Shown: piece by piece, positions 1-9,597 of the stretch
Layout of the letters: every line of letters begins with the position of its first letter
How positions within the stretch are numbered: position 1 is the first letter of the stretch
Source of the DNA: PZPK01 sp965230795
GTDB lineage: Bacteria > Pseudomonadota > Gammaproteobacteria > Pseudomonadales > Oleiphilaceae
Reading direction: 5' to 3'
Length of the DNA stretch: 64,000 nt
NCBI GenBank assembly: GCA_965230795.1
Contig: OZ246020.1
Coordinates: 3,348,001 to 3,412,000, forward strand
Translations under genes and position numbers: made by a program
The notes under the pieces: model-generated
Databases searched by the model: none
Seen by the model: the letters and a program-made list of their open reading frames with translations, nothing else
Told to the model about the DNA's origin: nothing

Positions 1-86
1 GACACGACAAACCATATGCACAGTAGCTTGATCATCAGGCGCACGTTAATGCGCCAGTATTCGGTATCTTGATCTTGTTTTTGCAT
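1..86 (-). CDS. DUF4212 small subunit of a sodium:solute symporter (partial, N-terminus only)
   Basis: Only the first 28 codons are in the window; the gene runs off the left edge. Reading leftward from the ATG at 86 the protein starts MQKQDQDTEYWRINVRLM and continues IKLLCIWFVV. The tyrosine-tryptophan-arginine followed by a hydrophobic helix is the usual start of DUF4212 proteins, small two-helix partners of an SSS-family (ActP-like) acetate/solute permease. A good ribosome site (GGAGAAGG) lies 4 nt before the ATG. The gene is divergent from the SSS-domain hybrid kinase at 345, a pairing known for CrbS/MxtR loci. Inference: the permease subunit follows just outside the window. Identification rests on a short stretch but fits the context well. 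Confidence 0.8.
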   Translation of the reverse strand, partial: MQKQDQDTEYWRINVRLMIKLLCIWFVV

Positions 87-132
87 GATCCTTCTCCGTT
101 CTGTTGACCTGTAAGGTCGATTAAGCTTCGGA

Positions 133-206
133 GAGGCATCTCAGGAATAACGACTTCCATGCCCGGCATCCTCCCTGCTTGCCATCTGCCATTCCTGAGA
201 TGCCTC
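133..206. repeat. Perfect 16-bp inverted repeat in the symporter/kinase intergenic region
   Basis: GAGGCATCTCAGGAAT at 133-148 is repeated as its exact reverse complement at 191-206, with 42 bp between the arms. It lies in the leader of the DUF4212 gene, 47-120 nt upstream of its ATG. It could form a large stem-loop in the mRNA leader or be two half-sites for a looping regulator. There is no T-run after it, so it does not look like an intrinsic terminator. Confidence 0.7.
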
Positions 207-270
207 CAATGCGCCTGCATACACGAGAGGCAGTATCGAATCTAACAAGGAAGCACGCAGAAGGGATCAA

Positions 271-296
271 GACTTTGGTCTAAGTGTCGACTAAAG
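271..296. promoter_or_regulatory. Predicted CrbR/ErdR-type operator
   Basis: On the minus strand 283-271 reads TTAGACCAAAGTC, matching 12 of 13 bases of TTAGACCATAGTC in the palindrome beside acs (55064-55076). The same stretch also contains CTTTGGTC (273-280) and GACTAAAG (289-296), an imperfect inverted repeat. It sits upstream of the kinase's -10 element and also upstream of the divergent symporter gene. Assignment to the CrbR-like regulator at 52192 is inference from its occurrence at both loci of the presumed regulon. Confidence 0.5.
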
Positions 297-306
297 TAGT
301 AGCCCC

Positions 307-312
307 TATAAT
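307..312 (+). promoter_or_regulatory. -10 element of the hybrid kinase promoter
   Basis: A perfect TATAAT lies 33 nt before the kinase ATG at 345. No good -35 (TTGACA-like) is present at 16-18 bp upstream. The predicted CrbR operator lies just where the -35 should be, which suggests an activator-dependent promoter. Confidence 0.5.
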
Positions 313-344
313 GATAAAAATACTTTGGGATTTGCTAAGAGCCT

Positions 345-3300
345 ATGTCCGCTGCCATCGTTTTCTGCGCCATCATCGGCTATATCGCGCTGTTGTTCTG
401 GCTGGCCCGTCGGGGTGACCAGGAACGCTTCACAGAGGGGAGCTGGGCACACCATCCACTGGTGTATTCACTGGCGCTGGGCGTCTACTGTACGTCCTGG
501 ACCTTCTACGGACTGGTGGGCACCGCATCCGCATCGACCTGGGACTTTTTGCCTATCCTGCTGGGTCCGGTACTCTTGTTCACCTTTGGCTTTCCCTTGC
601 TGCAACGCATCTTCCGGATATGCCAGCAGGAACATTTACACAGCATTGCCGACTTTCTGGCCTCCCGCTATGGCAAGCGTCAGGGAATCGCAGCCACCAC
701 CACGGTGGTGGTGCTGCTGGCCACTGTGCCCTACATTTCCCTGCAGTTGAAGGCCGTGTCCGATACCCTCAGCCTGATCATCGATACCCATCAGATAGGC
801 AATCAGGATGTGACCCTGCTGATTGCTCTCAGCATGATCGGTTTCGCGCTGCTGTTCGGCGCCCGGCAACTGGATGTATCGGGCTATCACTCCGGTCTGG
901 TCAGCGCCATTGCCTTTGAATCCCTGATCAAGCTGCTGGCCTTGCTGCTCATCGCGGCCTTTGCGTTTTACTGGATGAATCTCTCCATCCCGGTCCATGA
1001 CAGCATGCCACCGCCGGGAGCCGGTCTGATGCCGGAACCGCCATCCAATGGCCAGTCACTGGATCTGCGCTTTTTTGTCGAACTCCTGCTGTCCGCCTGC
1101 GCCATCTTCTGTCTGCCCCGCATGTTTCATGTCGCCTTTGTGGAGTGCCTGTCCCCGCGTCACATGCAAACCTCGCGCGTGGTATTTCCCCTGTATCTGG
1201 CATTGATCGCGCTGTGTGTGTACCTGATCGCCCAGGCGGGGAATGAGATGTTCTTCGGTGATGGCGTCTCGGCGGACACCTACGTGATCGCGATTCCGCT
1301 GGCTCAGGATCAGCACCTGCTATCGCTGGTCGCCTTTCTCGGTGGTTTTTCTGCCGCCACCGCCATGATTATTGTCGCCACCGTCACCCTCAGCCAGATG
1401 CTCAGCAATGACGTTATTCTGCCCCTGATCATGCGCCGAGCCCGCAACCGCCACGCCTATCAGGACTTCAATCGCACCCTGATCTTTACCCGGCGACTGA
1501 CGGTCGTGTTGGTTGTCGTCTTTGCCTACCTGTATCAGGTCGTGCTGGCAGAGAATGCGGCGCTGACGAGTATTGGCCTGATCGCCTTTGCACTCGCGGT
1601 ACAGCTTGCACCGGCCATTCTGCTTGGCCTTTACTGGCGCGCCTGCAATGCCGTGGGTATTTATGCCGGGCTGGCTGCCGGACTCGGCATCTGGGCCTAC
1701 ACGCTGATGCTGCCACTATTGGCCGATGCCGGGTTTATCGGCAATGACCTGATTCGGCAGGGCCCTTTCGGCCAATCCTGGCTGCGACCGGAATACCTCT
1801 TCGGCCTTGAATTCAGTGATGGCTTTACCCGCGGGGTGCTGCTGAGTCTGGGCGCAAATATCGCGTTGACGCTGTTTGTATCGCGCCTCGAACGTACCAA
1901 TCTTTCTGACCGGATTCAGGCGCTGGCATTTACCTCAACAGACAAGTTTACACAGCAAGACCGTACCACCTATGAGGACATCCGCATTCAGGATCTGCGC
2001 GAGCTGCTGCAACAGTTTGTGGGAGCCAGCGTGGTCGAACGTATCTTTTCACCCAGTTACGCTGCCAGTGCGACTTCACGCGCCTCCGACAGTAGCCAGC
2101 AGGCCGACGCCGAACTGGTGACGACCGCCCAGCAGGCGCTGTCCGGCGTGGTGGGTGTTGCCTCGTCCCAGGCCATGATCGACAGTCTGCGCAGTGGCCA
2201 GAAACTGGCGGTGGAAGAAGTCGTCAATATCTTCGAGGAAACCACCCGTGCCCTGCGCTTTAATCAGGAAATACTGTTCGCCTCCTTTGAGAACATTTCC
2301 TCGGGCATCAGCGTGGTTAACGGTGACTTGAACATGGTGGCCTGGAACCGGCGTTATGAGGAGATGTTCAACTACCCTCCCGGCATGCTCACCATCGGCA
2401 CCCCCGTCGCGGAACTGGTGCGTTTCAATGCCGAACGCGGCCTGCTCGGACCCGGCACGATTGATGATCATGTACAGCGTCGCTTGCGGCATTTGCTGAA
2501 CGGTAAACCCTATCGGGTGGTACGCAACCACCATAATGGCCACGTTATCGAGATCAAGGGCAATCCCTTGCCCGACGGCGGCTATGTCACCACCTACGAC
2601 GATATTACCGATTACATTGCCGCCCAGAAGGAACTGGAGCAATCCAATATTCATCTGGAGCAACGGGTACAGGCGCGCACGGCGGAAATTCAGTCCATTA
2701 ACGAAGACCTGCGCAAGGAAATTGAGCTGCGAAAAACCATGGAAGGCCAGTTGCTGAAGGCCAAGGCCGAAGCAGAAAATGCCAACGCCACCAAGTCCCG
2801 TTTCCTCGCCCTGGCCAGTCACGACATTCTCCAGCCCATCAACGCCGCACAGCTCTATGCCAACGCCCTGCTGGATGTGGATGATGATCGCCGGGATCTA
2901 TCCGTGGTGCGGCAGATTCGCGATGCCATTCTCAGTGCCGAATCGATTATTTCCTCGTTGCTGGAAATTGCACGCCTCGATACCGGTGCCATGGCCCCGG
3001 AAATCAGCCGTTTTCGACTGGATGACGTGCTAGCACCATTGGTGAATGAATTCCGGGTACTGATCAAGGATCCGGTAGAACTGCACTATGTGCCTTCGTC
3101 CCTTGTCGTCGCCTCGGACCGCAACTACCTGCGCCGCATCTTGCAGAATTTTCTCTCCAATGCCGTCAAATACACTCATCGGGGCAAGATACTGGTGGGC
3201 TGTCGACGCCAGGGGCAACAGGTAAAAATCTGCATTCATGACACCGGGCAAGGTATTTCGGAAGCTGACCTCAACAAGATCTTTTCTGACTTCTATCGCG

Positions 3301-3875
3301 CGCCCAGCCAGAAAAGCATCTCCGGGCTGGGGTTGGGACTGGCGGTTGCCTCAAGGCTGGCGGAATTACTCGAACACCCCATCGCCGTCAGCTCGGTCCT
3401 GCAGCATGGCAGTTGTTTCAGCATTAATCTGCCTCGGGCCAAACTGCCGCAGGTCGATAATCGACCCTCCCCTGTCAGCAATGGTGATGATATTGCCGGA
3501 CTGTCCCTGGTCTATGTGGACGATCAGCAGGTCAATCTGGAAGCCACCCAAACCCTGCTGGAAAAATGGGACTGCCGGATGCACGGCCTGGCCAGCGCCG
3601 ATGAAGCGCTTGCATATTGTCAGAACCACCCGGCACCAGACGTCCTACTGATGGACTACCAACTCGATGCCAATCACAACGGCATCAGTCTGGCCAAAGC
3701 CATGCTTGAGCACTGGGGCCAGACGGTGCCGGTTTGCATCATCTCGGCGGCGGCCGATCCCGAACTCAAACACAGTGCACGCGGTCAGGGTTTTGATTTT
3801 CTCAGCAAACCGGTCAAGCCCGCCAAGTTGCGAGCCCTTCTCACCCAGCTGGCCAAACGACGCCAGCAGCAATGA
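345..3875 (+). CDS. crbS: CrbS/MxtR-like hybrid sensor histidine kinase with SSS transporter domain
   Basis: This 1176-residue membrane kinase probably senses acetate or a related solute and signals to the LuxR-type regulator at 52192 that controls acs. The first ~520 residues are a sodium:solute-symporter (PutP-like) domain of about 13 helices (LGVYCTSWTFYGLVG near residue 45). A PAS domain with PAS_7 features follows at ~650-760 (WNRRYEEMFNYP), then a coiled coil and HisKA with SHDILQP (His826). The HATPase has N and G boxes (NFLSNAVKYT, GLGLGLAVASRL), and a C-terminal receiver carries Asp1104 in LLMDYQLD. CrbS/CrbR of Vibrio and MxtR/ErdR of Pseudomonas are the known relatives. It is divergent from a DUF4212 symporter subunit, as in those genomes. 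The ribosome site before the ATG is weak. The symbol is by family and context and is not proven. Confidence 0.88.
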   Translation: MSAAIVFCAIIGYIALLFWLARRGDQERFTEGSWAHHPLVYSLALGVYCTSWTFYGLVGTASASTWDFLPILLGPVLLFTFGFPLLQRIFRICQQEHLHSIADFLASRYGKRQGIAATTTVVVLLATVPYISLQLKAVSDTLSLIIDTHQIGNQDVTLLIALSMIGFALLFGARQLDVSGYHSGLVSAIAFESLIKLLALLLIAAFAFYWMNLSIPVHDSMPPPGAGLMPEPPSNGQSLDLRFFVELLLSACAIFCLPRMFHVAFVECLSPRHMQTSRVVFPLYLALIALCVYLIAQAGNEMFFGDGVSADTYVIAIPLAQDQHLLSLVAFLGGFSAATAMIIVATVTLSQMLSNDVILPLIMRRARNRHAYQDFNRTLIFTRRLTVVLVVVFAYLYQVVLAENAALTSIGLIAFALAVQLAPAILLGLYWRACNAVGIYAGLAAGLGIWAYTLMLPLLADAGFIGNDLIRQGPFGQSWLRPEYLFGLEFSDGFTRGVLLSLGANIALTLFVSRLERTNLSDRIQALAFTSTDKFTQQDRTTYEDIRIQDLRELLQQFVGASVVERIFSPSYAASATSRASDSSQQADAELVTTAQQALSGVVGVASSQAMIDSLRSGQKLAVEEVVNIFEETTRALRFNQEILFASFENISSGISVVNGDLNMVAWNRRYEEMFNYPPGMLTIGTPVAELVRFNAERGLLGPGTIDDHVQRRLRHLLNGKPYRVVRNHHNGHVIEIKGNPLPDGGYVTTYDDITDYIAAQKELEQSNIHLEQRVQARTAEIQSINEDLRKEIELRKTMEGQLLKAKAEAENANATKSRFLALASHDILQPINAAQLYANALLDVDDDRRDLSVVRQIRDAILSAESIISSLLEIARLDTGAMAPEISRFRLDDVLAPLVNEFRVLIKDPVELHYVPSSLVVASDRNYLRRILQNFLSNAVKYTHRGKILVGCRRQGQQVKICIHDTGQGISEADLNKIFSDFYRAPSQKSISGLGLGLAVASRLAELLEHPIAVSSVLQHGSCFSINLPRAKLPQVDNRPSPVSNGDDIAGLSLVYVDDQQVNLEATQTLLEKWDCRMHGLASADEALAYCQNHPAPDVLLMDYQLDANHNGISLAKAMLEHWGQTVPVCIISAAADPELKHSARGQGFDFLSKPVKPAKLRALLTQLAKRRQQQ

Positions 3876-4029
3876 GCTGAACGGCAGCGAAGCAGACAAA
3901 TCGTCAAGACATACTAAACTATTGCGAACCAAAACCGATATTGTTCCGTAAACAAGCAAGGAGCCGAATAGAGGCTCCAAAGACTCACGGGCAAGGATAG
4001 GCCTGACTGATTTGTCTCGGAGGGGTTTG

Positions 4030-7000
4030 ATGTCCATTGCTCAAAAAACGCTGATCGGCGCGCTTGTCGGCGCGGCGATCGCGGTGGTGGCAACCGCAGT
4101 CATTATTGCCACACTCACCTTTAACATCACCACGGGCTTTGTGGAGCGACAGGAGCAGAATCAGCTCACTGCGCAGCGGGAGCTGATCAAGGAAGGGCTC
4201 AACACCTACTTCAAGGACTTGCAGGCCCTGCTGCAAACCCATGCCAACAAGACGCTATTGCGGAACCTGTCACCGCAGATTATTGCTGCCTTCGAGTCCT
4301 TTAGCGATCCACTCAATCGCAACAATAACGGTCTGCGCTCTTCATTGGGCGACTATTACGAGAACGAATTTGGCCGGGTCTACCAGGACAGCAATGCCAA
4401 TGCGACCGTAACGGCAGACTCTCTTCTTCAGGGCATTTCCCCACGTGCTGCCCTGCTGCAATATCACTTCATCCAGAATAACCCGCACCCTTTAGGCAGC
4501 AAGGACCAGCTATCCGCCCTGCCCTTCGATAGCACTTACAACCGTTTGCATGAACGCCTTCATGGTGATCTGCGGCAATTGCTGGAAGCCTTCAACCTTT
4601 ATGATATTTTCCTGATCGACGCCGACAGCGGCCATATTGTCTATTCGGTCTACAAGGAGCTGGATTTTGCCACCTCACTCATTTCAGGTCCCTATGCCGA
4701 CTCGGGACTGGCCGAAGTGTTCAATGAAGTCCGCTACGCGACCGACAGCAAAGCCATCGGCTTCTCCCCTTTCAAACCCTATACTCCGTCGTATGAAGCC
4801 CCGGCCTCTTTCATTTCCGCCCCGGTCATGGGTGATGACGGCACCCCCGTCGCGGTATTGGCCTTCCAGATGCCCATTGATGTCATCAACAACTTGATGA
4901 CCCACGAGAAAAAGTGGTCTGAAAAAGGCTTCGGCGATAGTGGTGAAACCTACCTGGTCGGCGAAAACGGTCTGGCGCAAACCATCAGCCGTTTCCTGAT
5001 TGAAGATCCGCAGAACTATGCCAGTGCTCTGTTGAGTGCTGGCCTCGATAAAGCAATGGTCGACACCATTCTGCTCAAGGAAACCAATATCGGCTATCAA
5101 CCCATCGATACCCAGGGCACGCGCGCGGCCCTGGAAGGTAAAACCGGTTATGCCATTTTCGATGACTATCGCAATATACCGGTTTTATCAGCCTACACAC
5201 CCATCGATTTTCACGGCCATCGCTTTGCACTGATGGTCGAGATTGACGAAGCCGAAGCCCGGCAGTTTGTTAGCCAGTTCATCAACTCCAGTATCTGGAG
5301 TGTGATTTTGGTGTCAGCCCTGGTTCTCTTGCTGGTGGCGATCATCGTCTGGAAGTTCACCCAGTCCCTGTCTTCGCGTTTGAACGCGGCGGTGGGTGTC
5401 GCCAATACGGTCGCCAATGGGGACAAAGCCGAGGTCTCCACCGACCAGCCCAACGATGAGGTGGGCAAACTGATGCTGGCACTCAACACCATGCAGACAG
5501 AAGTTATTGGCGAGTTTGAACGCAAGGAAGCCGAAACCAGCCGGGTGACCAGCGCGCTTCGTGTAGCCAATACCAATCTGATGATGGCAGATAACGACTT
5601 CAATATTGTCTACATGAATGACTCTGTGAAGCGCATGTTCAAAACCGCCGAAGCAGACTTGCGCACGGTGATCAGCGGTTTCAATGCCGATGATCTTGAA
5701 GGCAAGAATATCGATATTTTCCACAAGAATCCCCAGCACCAGCGCCAGTTGCTCAGCGGCCTCAGCGATACCTACGACACCACCGTAAAGGTAGGCGGTC
5801 GCACCTTCCGTATTGTCGCCAATCCGGTGTTCAACCGAAACGGGGAACGATTGGGTTCGGTGGTGGAATGGTTTGACGAAACCGAGATGCTGGCCAAGCT
5901 GGAAGCCGAGAAGCAGGCCGCGGCGGTGAACCTGCGATTGAAACAGGCACTGGATAATGTCAGCGCCAACGTTATGGTGGCCGATCAGGATCGCAACATC
6001 GTCTACATGAACCACGCGGTCACCAAAACACTGCAAAATGCCGAGAGCGACTTGCAGAAAGAGCTGCCCCACTTCAATGCCAGCAAGCTGATTGGCGAAT
6101 CCATCGATCAGTTCCACAAGAATCCCGAACATCAGAAAGCCATGCTGGCCCAACTCAGCTCAACCCACAATGCCAAGATTGTTGTCGGCGGCCGCCATAT
6201 GGATCTATCCGTTAGCCCCGTTGTTAGCGAAAACGGTGAACGCGCCGGTACTGTGGTGGAGTGGTTTGATCGCACTGCCGAAGTAGGTATCCAGAACGAG
6301 ATTGATGATCTGGTAGGTTCCGCCAAGGCCGGCGATACCAGCAAGCGTATCGATCTCGCCGGCAAGACCGGCTTCTTCGAAAGCCTCAGCCGGGGTCTGA
6401 ACGAGTTGATGGATAATACCAGCCGCTTCGTACACGACATTGGGCAAACCTTCGCAGCCATGGCCAAAGGCGACCTGAATACCCTGCTTGGCGCCGATTA
6501 CCAGGGCGAATTCAGGGAGATTGCCGACAACGCCAACAACACCCTGATCAAACTCAAGGAGATGATGCAGGATATTTCCTCCATGTCTGCTACCGTCAGC
6601 AACAACGCCCAGGAAATTTCCCAGGGTAACCTGGATCTGAGCCGCCGCACCGAAAGCCAGGCCAGCTCTCTGGAAGAAACCGCGGCGAGCATGGAAGAGA
6701 TCACGTCAACGGTCAAACAGAGCGAGTCCAATGCCCGTCACGCCACCGACGTGGCCGGTGGTGCCCGCGAGAAAGCCCAGTCCGGCGGCGAGGTGGTGAA
6801 TCAGGCCATCGGCGCCATGTCGGAAATTCTCAGCGCCAGTAACAAGATCAATGACATCATTGGTGTCATTGACGAGATTGCCTTCCAGACCAACCTGCTG
6901 GCCCTGAACGCGGCCGTAGAAGCCGCCCGAGCCGGTGAGCACGGCAAAGGCTTTGCGGTGGTAGCGGGTGAGGTTCGCAATCTCTCGCAACGCTCCGCCG

Positions 7001-7323
7001 GCGCGGCCAAGGAAATCAAAAACCTGATCCGCGACAGCGTCAATAAAGTCGAGGCGGGTTCGCAACTGGTGAATCATTCCGGCTCCACGCTCACAGAAAT
7101 TGTCGAGGCGGTGGAAGATGTCGCCAAGCGTATCGAGGAAGTCAGCAACGCCGCCCGCGAACAGTCGTCGGGTATCGGACAGATCAATCAGGCTGTCACC
7201 CAGATGGATGAAATGACCCAGCAGAACGCGGCGCTGGTGGAAGAAACCTCCGCGGCATCCCAGTCCATGGCGGAGCAGGCGGAAAAAATGCGTCGCCTGC
7301 TGAGCTTCTTCAAACTCAATTAG
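4030..7323 (+). CDS. Methyl-accepting chemotaxis protein with periplasmic sensor and tandem PAS domains
   Basis: Chemoreceptor of about 1097 residues that would signal to CheA/CheW. I place the start at ATG 4030, preceded 4 nt upstream by GGAGGGG; an in-frame TTG at 4012 is less likely. Order: first helix (~5-28), a large periplasmic Cache-like domain, second helix (~425-448), HAMP, two similar PAS-like modules (~510-615 and ~640-735), a second HAMP-like segment, then the signalling hairpin with EIAFQTNLLALNAAVEAARAGE. Both PAS modules contain NIVYMN, a FHKNP motif and end in VVEWFD, so they are an internal duplication. No CheR-binding pentapeptide is visible at the end. No chemotaxis genes lie next to it. 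The ligand is unknown. Confidence 0.93.
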   Translation: MSIAQKTLIGALVGAAIAVVATAVIIATLTFNITTGFVERQEQNQLTAQRELIKEGLNTYFKDLQALLQTHANKTLLRNLSPQIIAAFESFSDPLNRNNNGLRSSLGDYYENEFGRVYQDSNANATVTADSLLQGISPRAALLQYHFIQNNPHPLGSKDQLSALPFDSTYNRLHERLHGDLRQLLEAFNLYDIFLIDADSGHIVYSVYKELDFATSLISGPYADSGLAEVFNEVRYATDSKAIGFSPFKPYTPSYEAPASFISAPVMGDDGTPVAVLAFQMPIDVINNLMTHEKKWSEKGFGDSGETYLVGENGLAQTISRFLIEDPQNYASALLSAGLDKAMVDTILLKETNIGYQPIDTQGTRAALEGKTGYAIFDDYRNIPVLSAYTPIDFHGHRFALMVEIDEAEARQFVSQFINSSIWSVILVSALVLLLVAIIVWKFTQSLSSRLNAAVGVANTVANGDKAEVSTDQPNDEVGKLMLALNTMQTEVIGEFERKEAETSRVTSALRVANTNLMMADNDFNIVYMNDSVKRMFKTAEADLRTVISGFNADDLEGKNIDIFHKNPQHQRQLLSGLSDTYDTTVKVGGRTFRIVANPVFNRNGERLGSVVEWFDETEMLAKLEAEKQAAAVNLRLKQALDNVSANVMVADQDRNIVYMNHAVTKTLQNAESDLQKELPHFNASKLIGESIDQFHKNPEHQKAMLAQLSSTHNAKIVVGGRHMDLSVSPVVSENGERAGTVVEWFDRTAEVGIQNEIDDLVGSAKAGDTSKRIDLAGKTGFFESLSRGLNELMDNTSRFVHDIGQTFAAMAKGDLNTLLGADYQGEFREIADNANNTLIKLKEMMQDISSMSATVSNNAQEISQGNLDLSRRTESQASSLEETAASMEEITSTVKQSESNARHATDVAGGAREKAQSGGEVVNQAIGAMSEILSASNKINDIIGVIDEIAFQTNLLALNAAVEAARAGEHGKGFAVVAGEVRNLSQRSAGAAKEIKNLIRDSVNKVEAGSQLVNHSGSTLTEIVEAVEDVAKRIEEVSNAAREQSSGIGQINQAVTQMDEMTQQNAALVEETSAASQSMAEQAEKMRRLLSFFKLN

Positions 7324-7362
7324 CGAAACCCTTTCTCCTTGAGCTGATAAGCTGAAACGAAC

Positions 7363-7384
7363 GCCCGGGCATGACTGTCCGGGC
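7363..7384 (+). terminator. Possible terminator after the chemoreceptor
   Basis: GCCCGG at 7363-7368 pairs with CCGGGC at 7379-7384 around a 10-nt loop, 40 nt after the chemoreceptor stop codon. The following sequence (TTCGTG) has almost no T-run, so this is a weak call. Confidence 0.4.
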
Positions 7385-7546
7385 TTCGTGTATCCATCAC
7401 CGATCACCACCTTTACGTCGACCGCATTTTTTTTGGACAATAGCGCTGGCGGAGCGTTAAGATCCGCTCCCGAGTGAGCATAGGCAAGGACCGACTTTCA
7501 GCGAGAGTAAGGGATCCTTGCCTATATTCACTCTCAGGACTCTCCC

Positions 7547-8851
7547 ATGAACACACATCACATAGTCATCGTAGGAGGTGGCGCAGGCGGACTCGAACTG
7601 GCAAGCAAACTCGGAAACACTCTGGGTAAAAAACAGAAGGCACGCATCACACTGGTGGATGCTGCGCTGACCCATGTGTGGAAACCCCTGCTGCATGAAG
7701 TGGCCGCCGGCTCCCTGAACTCGGATTCCAGCCAGGTGAATTTCCGTGCCCACGCGCAACAGCACCATTTTGAGTTTCAACTGGGCCGCCTAACCGGACT
7801 CGATCGCCAGACCAGGACCATCACCCTCGCCCCCATCACCAATGAATTCGGTGAGGAAGTCGTGGCGGAGCGCCAGCTCGGTTACGACACACTGGTGATT
7901 GCCGTCGGCAGTTCTGCCAACGATTTTGGCACCCCAGGAGCACAGGAACATTGCCTGTTTCTGGACAACCTGCGTCAGGCACGCAAGTTCCATAAGCTCC
8001 TGCTCAGTGCCTTTTTGCGCGCGGAGTTCAAACAGGACAATGGCGCCGCTAGCCTGGACATTGCAATTATTGGTGCCGGCGCCACGGGCGTTGAGCTGGC
8101 AGCAGAGCTGCACCATGCCTCCCGGCAACTGGCCTACTACGGCATGCATCATATTAACGATGCCAACGTCAGACTCACCCTGATCGAAGCCGCCGATCGC
8201 ATTCTGCCTGCGCTTCCCGAGCGTATTTCCCGCGCCGCCACAAAAGAGTTGGAAAAACTGGGCGTACGGGTACTGACCGGCAATGCGGTCACGGAAATTA
8301 CTGCAGAAAGTCTGAATCTGAAAGATGGTCAGACCATTGCAGCAGATATGAAGGTTTGGGCAGCAGGCATCAAGGCACCGGAGTTTCTAACCCGACTGGA
8401 CGGGCTGGAGAGCAATCGCATCAATCAGCTTAAGGTACTCCAGACACTGCAAAGCACCGAAGACGCCAGCATTTTTGCATTTGGCGATTGTGCCGAATGT
8501 CCGCAACCTGACAGCGAGCGACCAGTGCCGCCGCGAGCACAGGCGGCACACCAGCAGGCTAGTACGCTGGTAAAAACCCTGAAAGATCGATTGGAAGGTC
8601 GACCGGCGACGGCTTTCGTCTATCGCGACCATGGTTCACTGATTTCATTCAGCAAATACAGTACCGTGGGTAATCTGATGGGCAACCTGAGCGGTCGCAG
8701 TATGATGATCGAGGGCAAGGTAGCGCGGATGTTTTATATTTCCCTGTATCGTATGCACCAGGTGGCGATACACGGTTTTTTGCGGACTGCGCTGATCTGG
8801 CTGAACGACCGTCTTACCAAGGCGCTGCATCCACGTTTGAAACTGCACTAG
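7547..8851 (+). CDS. ndh: Type II NADH:quinone oxidoreductase (NDH-2)
   Basis: Single-subunit, non-proton-pumping NADH dehydrogenase passing electrons to quinone at the inner face of the membrane; 434 residues, the normal length. The FAD-binding Rossmann motif IVIVGGGAGGLELA is at residues 6-19. A second nucleotide-binding motif, AIIGAGATGVELAAEL, is near residue 180, and FAFGDCAECP near residue 306 is the typical FAD-contact region. The C-terminal ~40 residues are amphipathic, as expected for membrane attachment. It is a stand-alone gene that converges on the CBS gene with a shared terminator. Confidence 0.92.
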   Translation: MNTHHIVIVGGGAGGLELASKLGNTLGKKQKARITLVDAALTHVWKPLLHEVAAGSLNSDSSQVNFRAHAQQHHFEFQLGRLTGLDRQTRTITLAPITNEFGEEVVAERQLGYDTLVIAVGSSANDFGTPGAQEHCLFLDNLRQARKFHKLLLSAFLRAEFKQDNGAASLDIAIIGAGATGVELAAELHHASRQLAYYGMHHINDANVRLTLIEAADRILPALPERISRAATKELEKLGVRVLTGNAVTEITAESLNLKDGQTIAADMKVWAAGIKAPEFLTRLDGLESNRINQLKVLQTLQSTEDASIFAFGDCAECPQPDSERPVPPRAQAAHQQASTLVKTLKDRLEGRPATAFVYRDHGSLISFSKYSTVGNLMGNLSGRSMMIEGKVARMFYISLYRMHQVAIHGFLRTALIWLNDRLTKALHPRLKLH

Positions 8852-8867
8852 CCATTCAGAGATTATC

Positions 8868-8897
8868 GCTCGGGTGCAGCAATTAAGGCACCCGAGC
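8868..8897. terminator. Bidirectional terminator between ndh and the CBS gene
   Basis: GCTCGGGTGC (8868-8877) and GCACCCGAGC (8888-8897) form a perfect 10-bp stem with a 10-nt loop. It lies in the 53-nt gap between two convergent stop codons. T-runs are short on both sides. Confidence 0.65.
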
Positions 8898-8904
8898 ATT
8901 CGCA

Positions 8905-9351
8905 TTATTCCACCGGCAGGGTTTCTTCCATTTCGACCTGTTCAAGCAGATTGATGGCTACCGCAATAAAATCGGAGTCCGTGATAATCCCCTGAATCTC
9001 GCCATCTTCGACAATGGGCAGACAGCCCACCTTCTTGTTCTGTAAAAAAGTAGCCGCCTCACGCAAGCTCACGCGAGTGCTAGCCGTGGCGATCTTGCGG
9101 GTCATCACGTCCTTGAGGAGGATGGACGACTCCTTGGCTTCGCGAACATCATGGGGCAAATCCGCCTCACTCGAATCCATCACGGCCAATAGGTCTCGTT
9201 GGGTAAAAACACCGGCAAGTTTGTTGTTGCTATCGACAACAGGAATATGGCGAATGCCTTCCTGATTCATCACCCGGCGTGCTTCCAGTACGCTTGAATC
9301 TTCGGTAAGGGTGGTCACGTGTCGGGTCATGATGTCTTCAATGGTGATCAT
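8905..9351 (-). CDS. Two-CBS-domain protein
   Basis: Cytoplasmic protein of 148 residues made of a single pair of CBS domains (about 7-62 and 78-137). Both show the family signature: DIMTRHVTTL, then GIRHIPVVDSNNKLAGVFTQRD in the first repeat, and DVMTRKIATA, then KVGCLPIVEDGEIQGIITDSD in the second. CBS pairs bind adenosine nucleotides and usually regulate a partner protein. The gene stands alone with GGAGAG upstream of its ATG. The ligand and partner cannot be told from the sequence. Confidence 0.9.
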   Translation of the reverse strand: MITIEDIMTRHVTTLTEDSSVLEARRVMNQEGIRHIPVVDSNNKLAGVFTQRDLLAVMDSSEADLPHDVREAKESSILLKDVMTRKIATASTRVSLREAATFLQNKKVGCLPIVEDGEIQGIITDSDFIAVAINLLEQVEMEETLPVE

Positions 9352-9597
9352 GGGCTCTCCTGGGTTGTTAGGTTAACAGTTCGCATCCACAGCGAAACCA
9401 TACCGCAATCATGATTCCTGCCAGCAAGTATAGCCTTGATACACGTCAATCCGCGAACGCATAGCCTCTCAGGGCGTTTTGCGAATGTCATCCCATTGCA
9501 AGGCGATAGTCATCCAATTGTAAAGATTGCGCACTAGTGTCGGCCACTGCGGTAACACGAGACCAATCCGTTGCTTTCTCTTAGGAGGATCTATTCC

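Noticed and set aside
4012..4029. Longer N-terminus for the chemoreceptor from a TTG at 4012
   Set aside because: The ATG at 4030 has a strong GGAGGGG site that would be inside the longer coding sequence.
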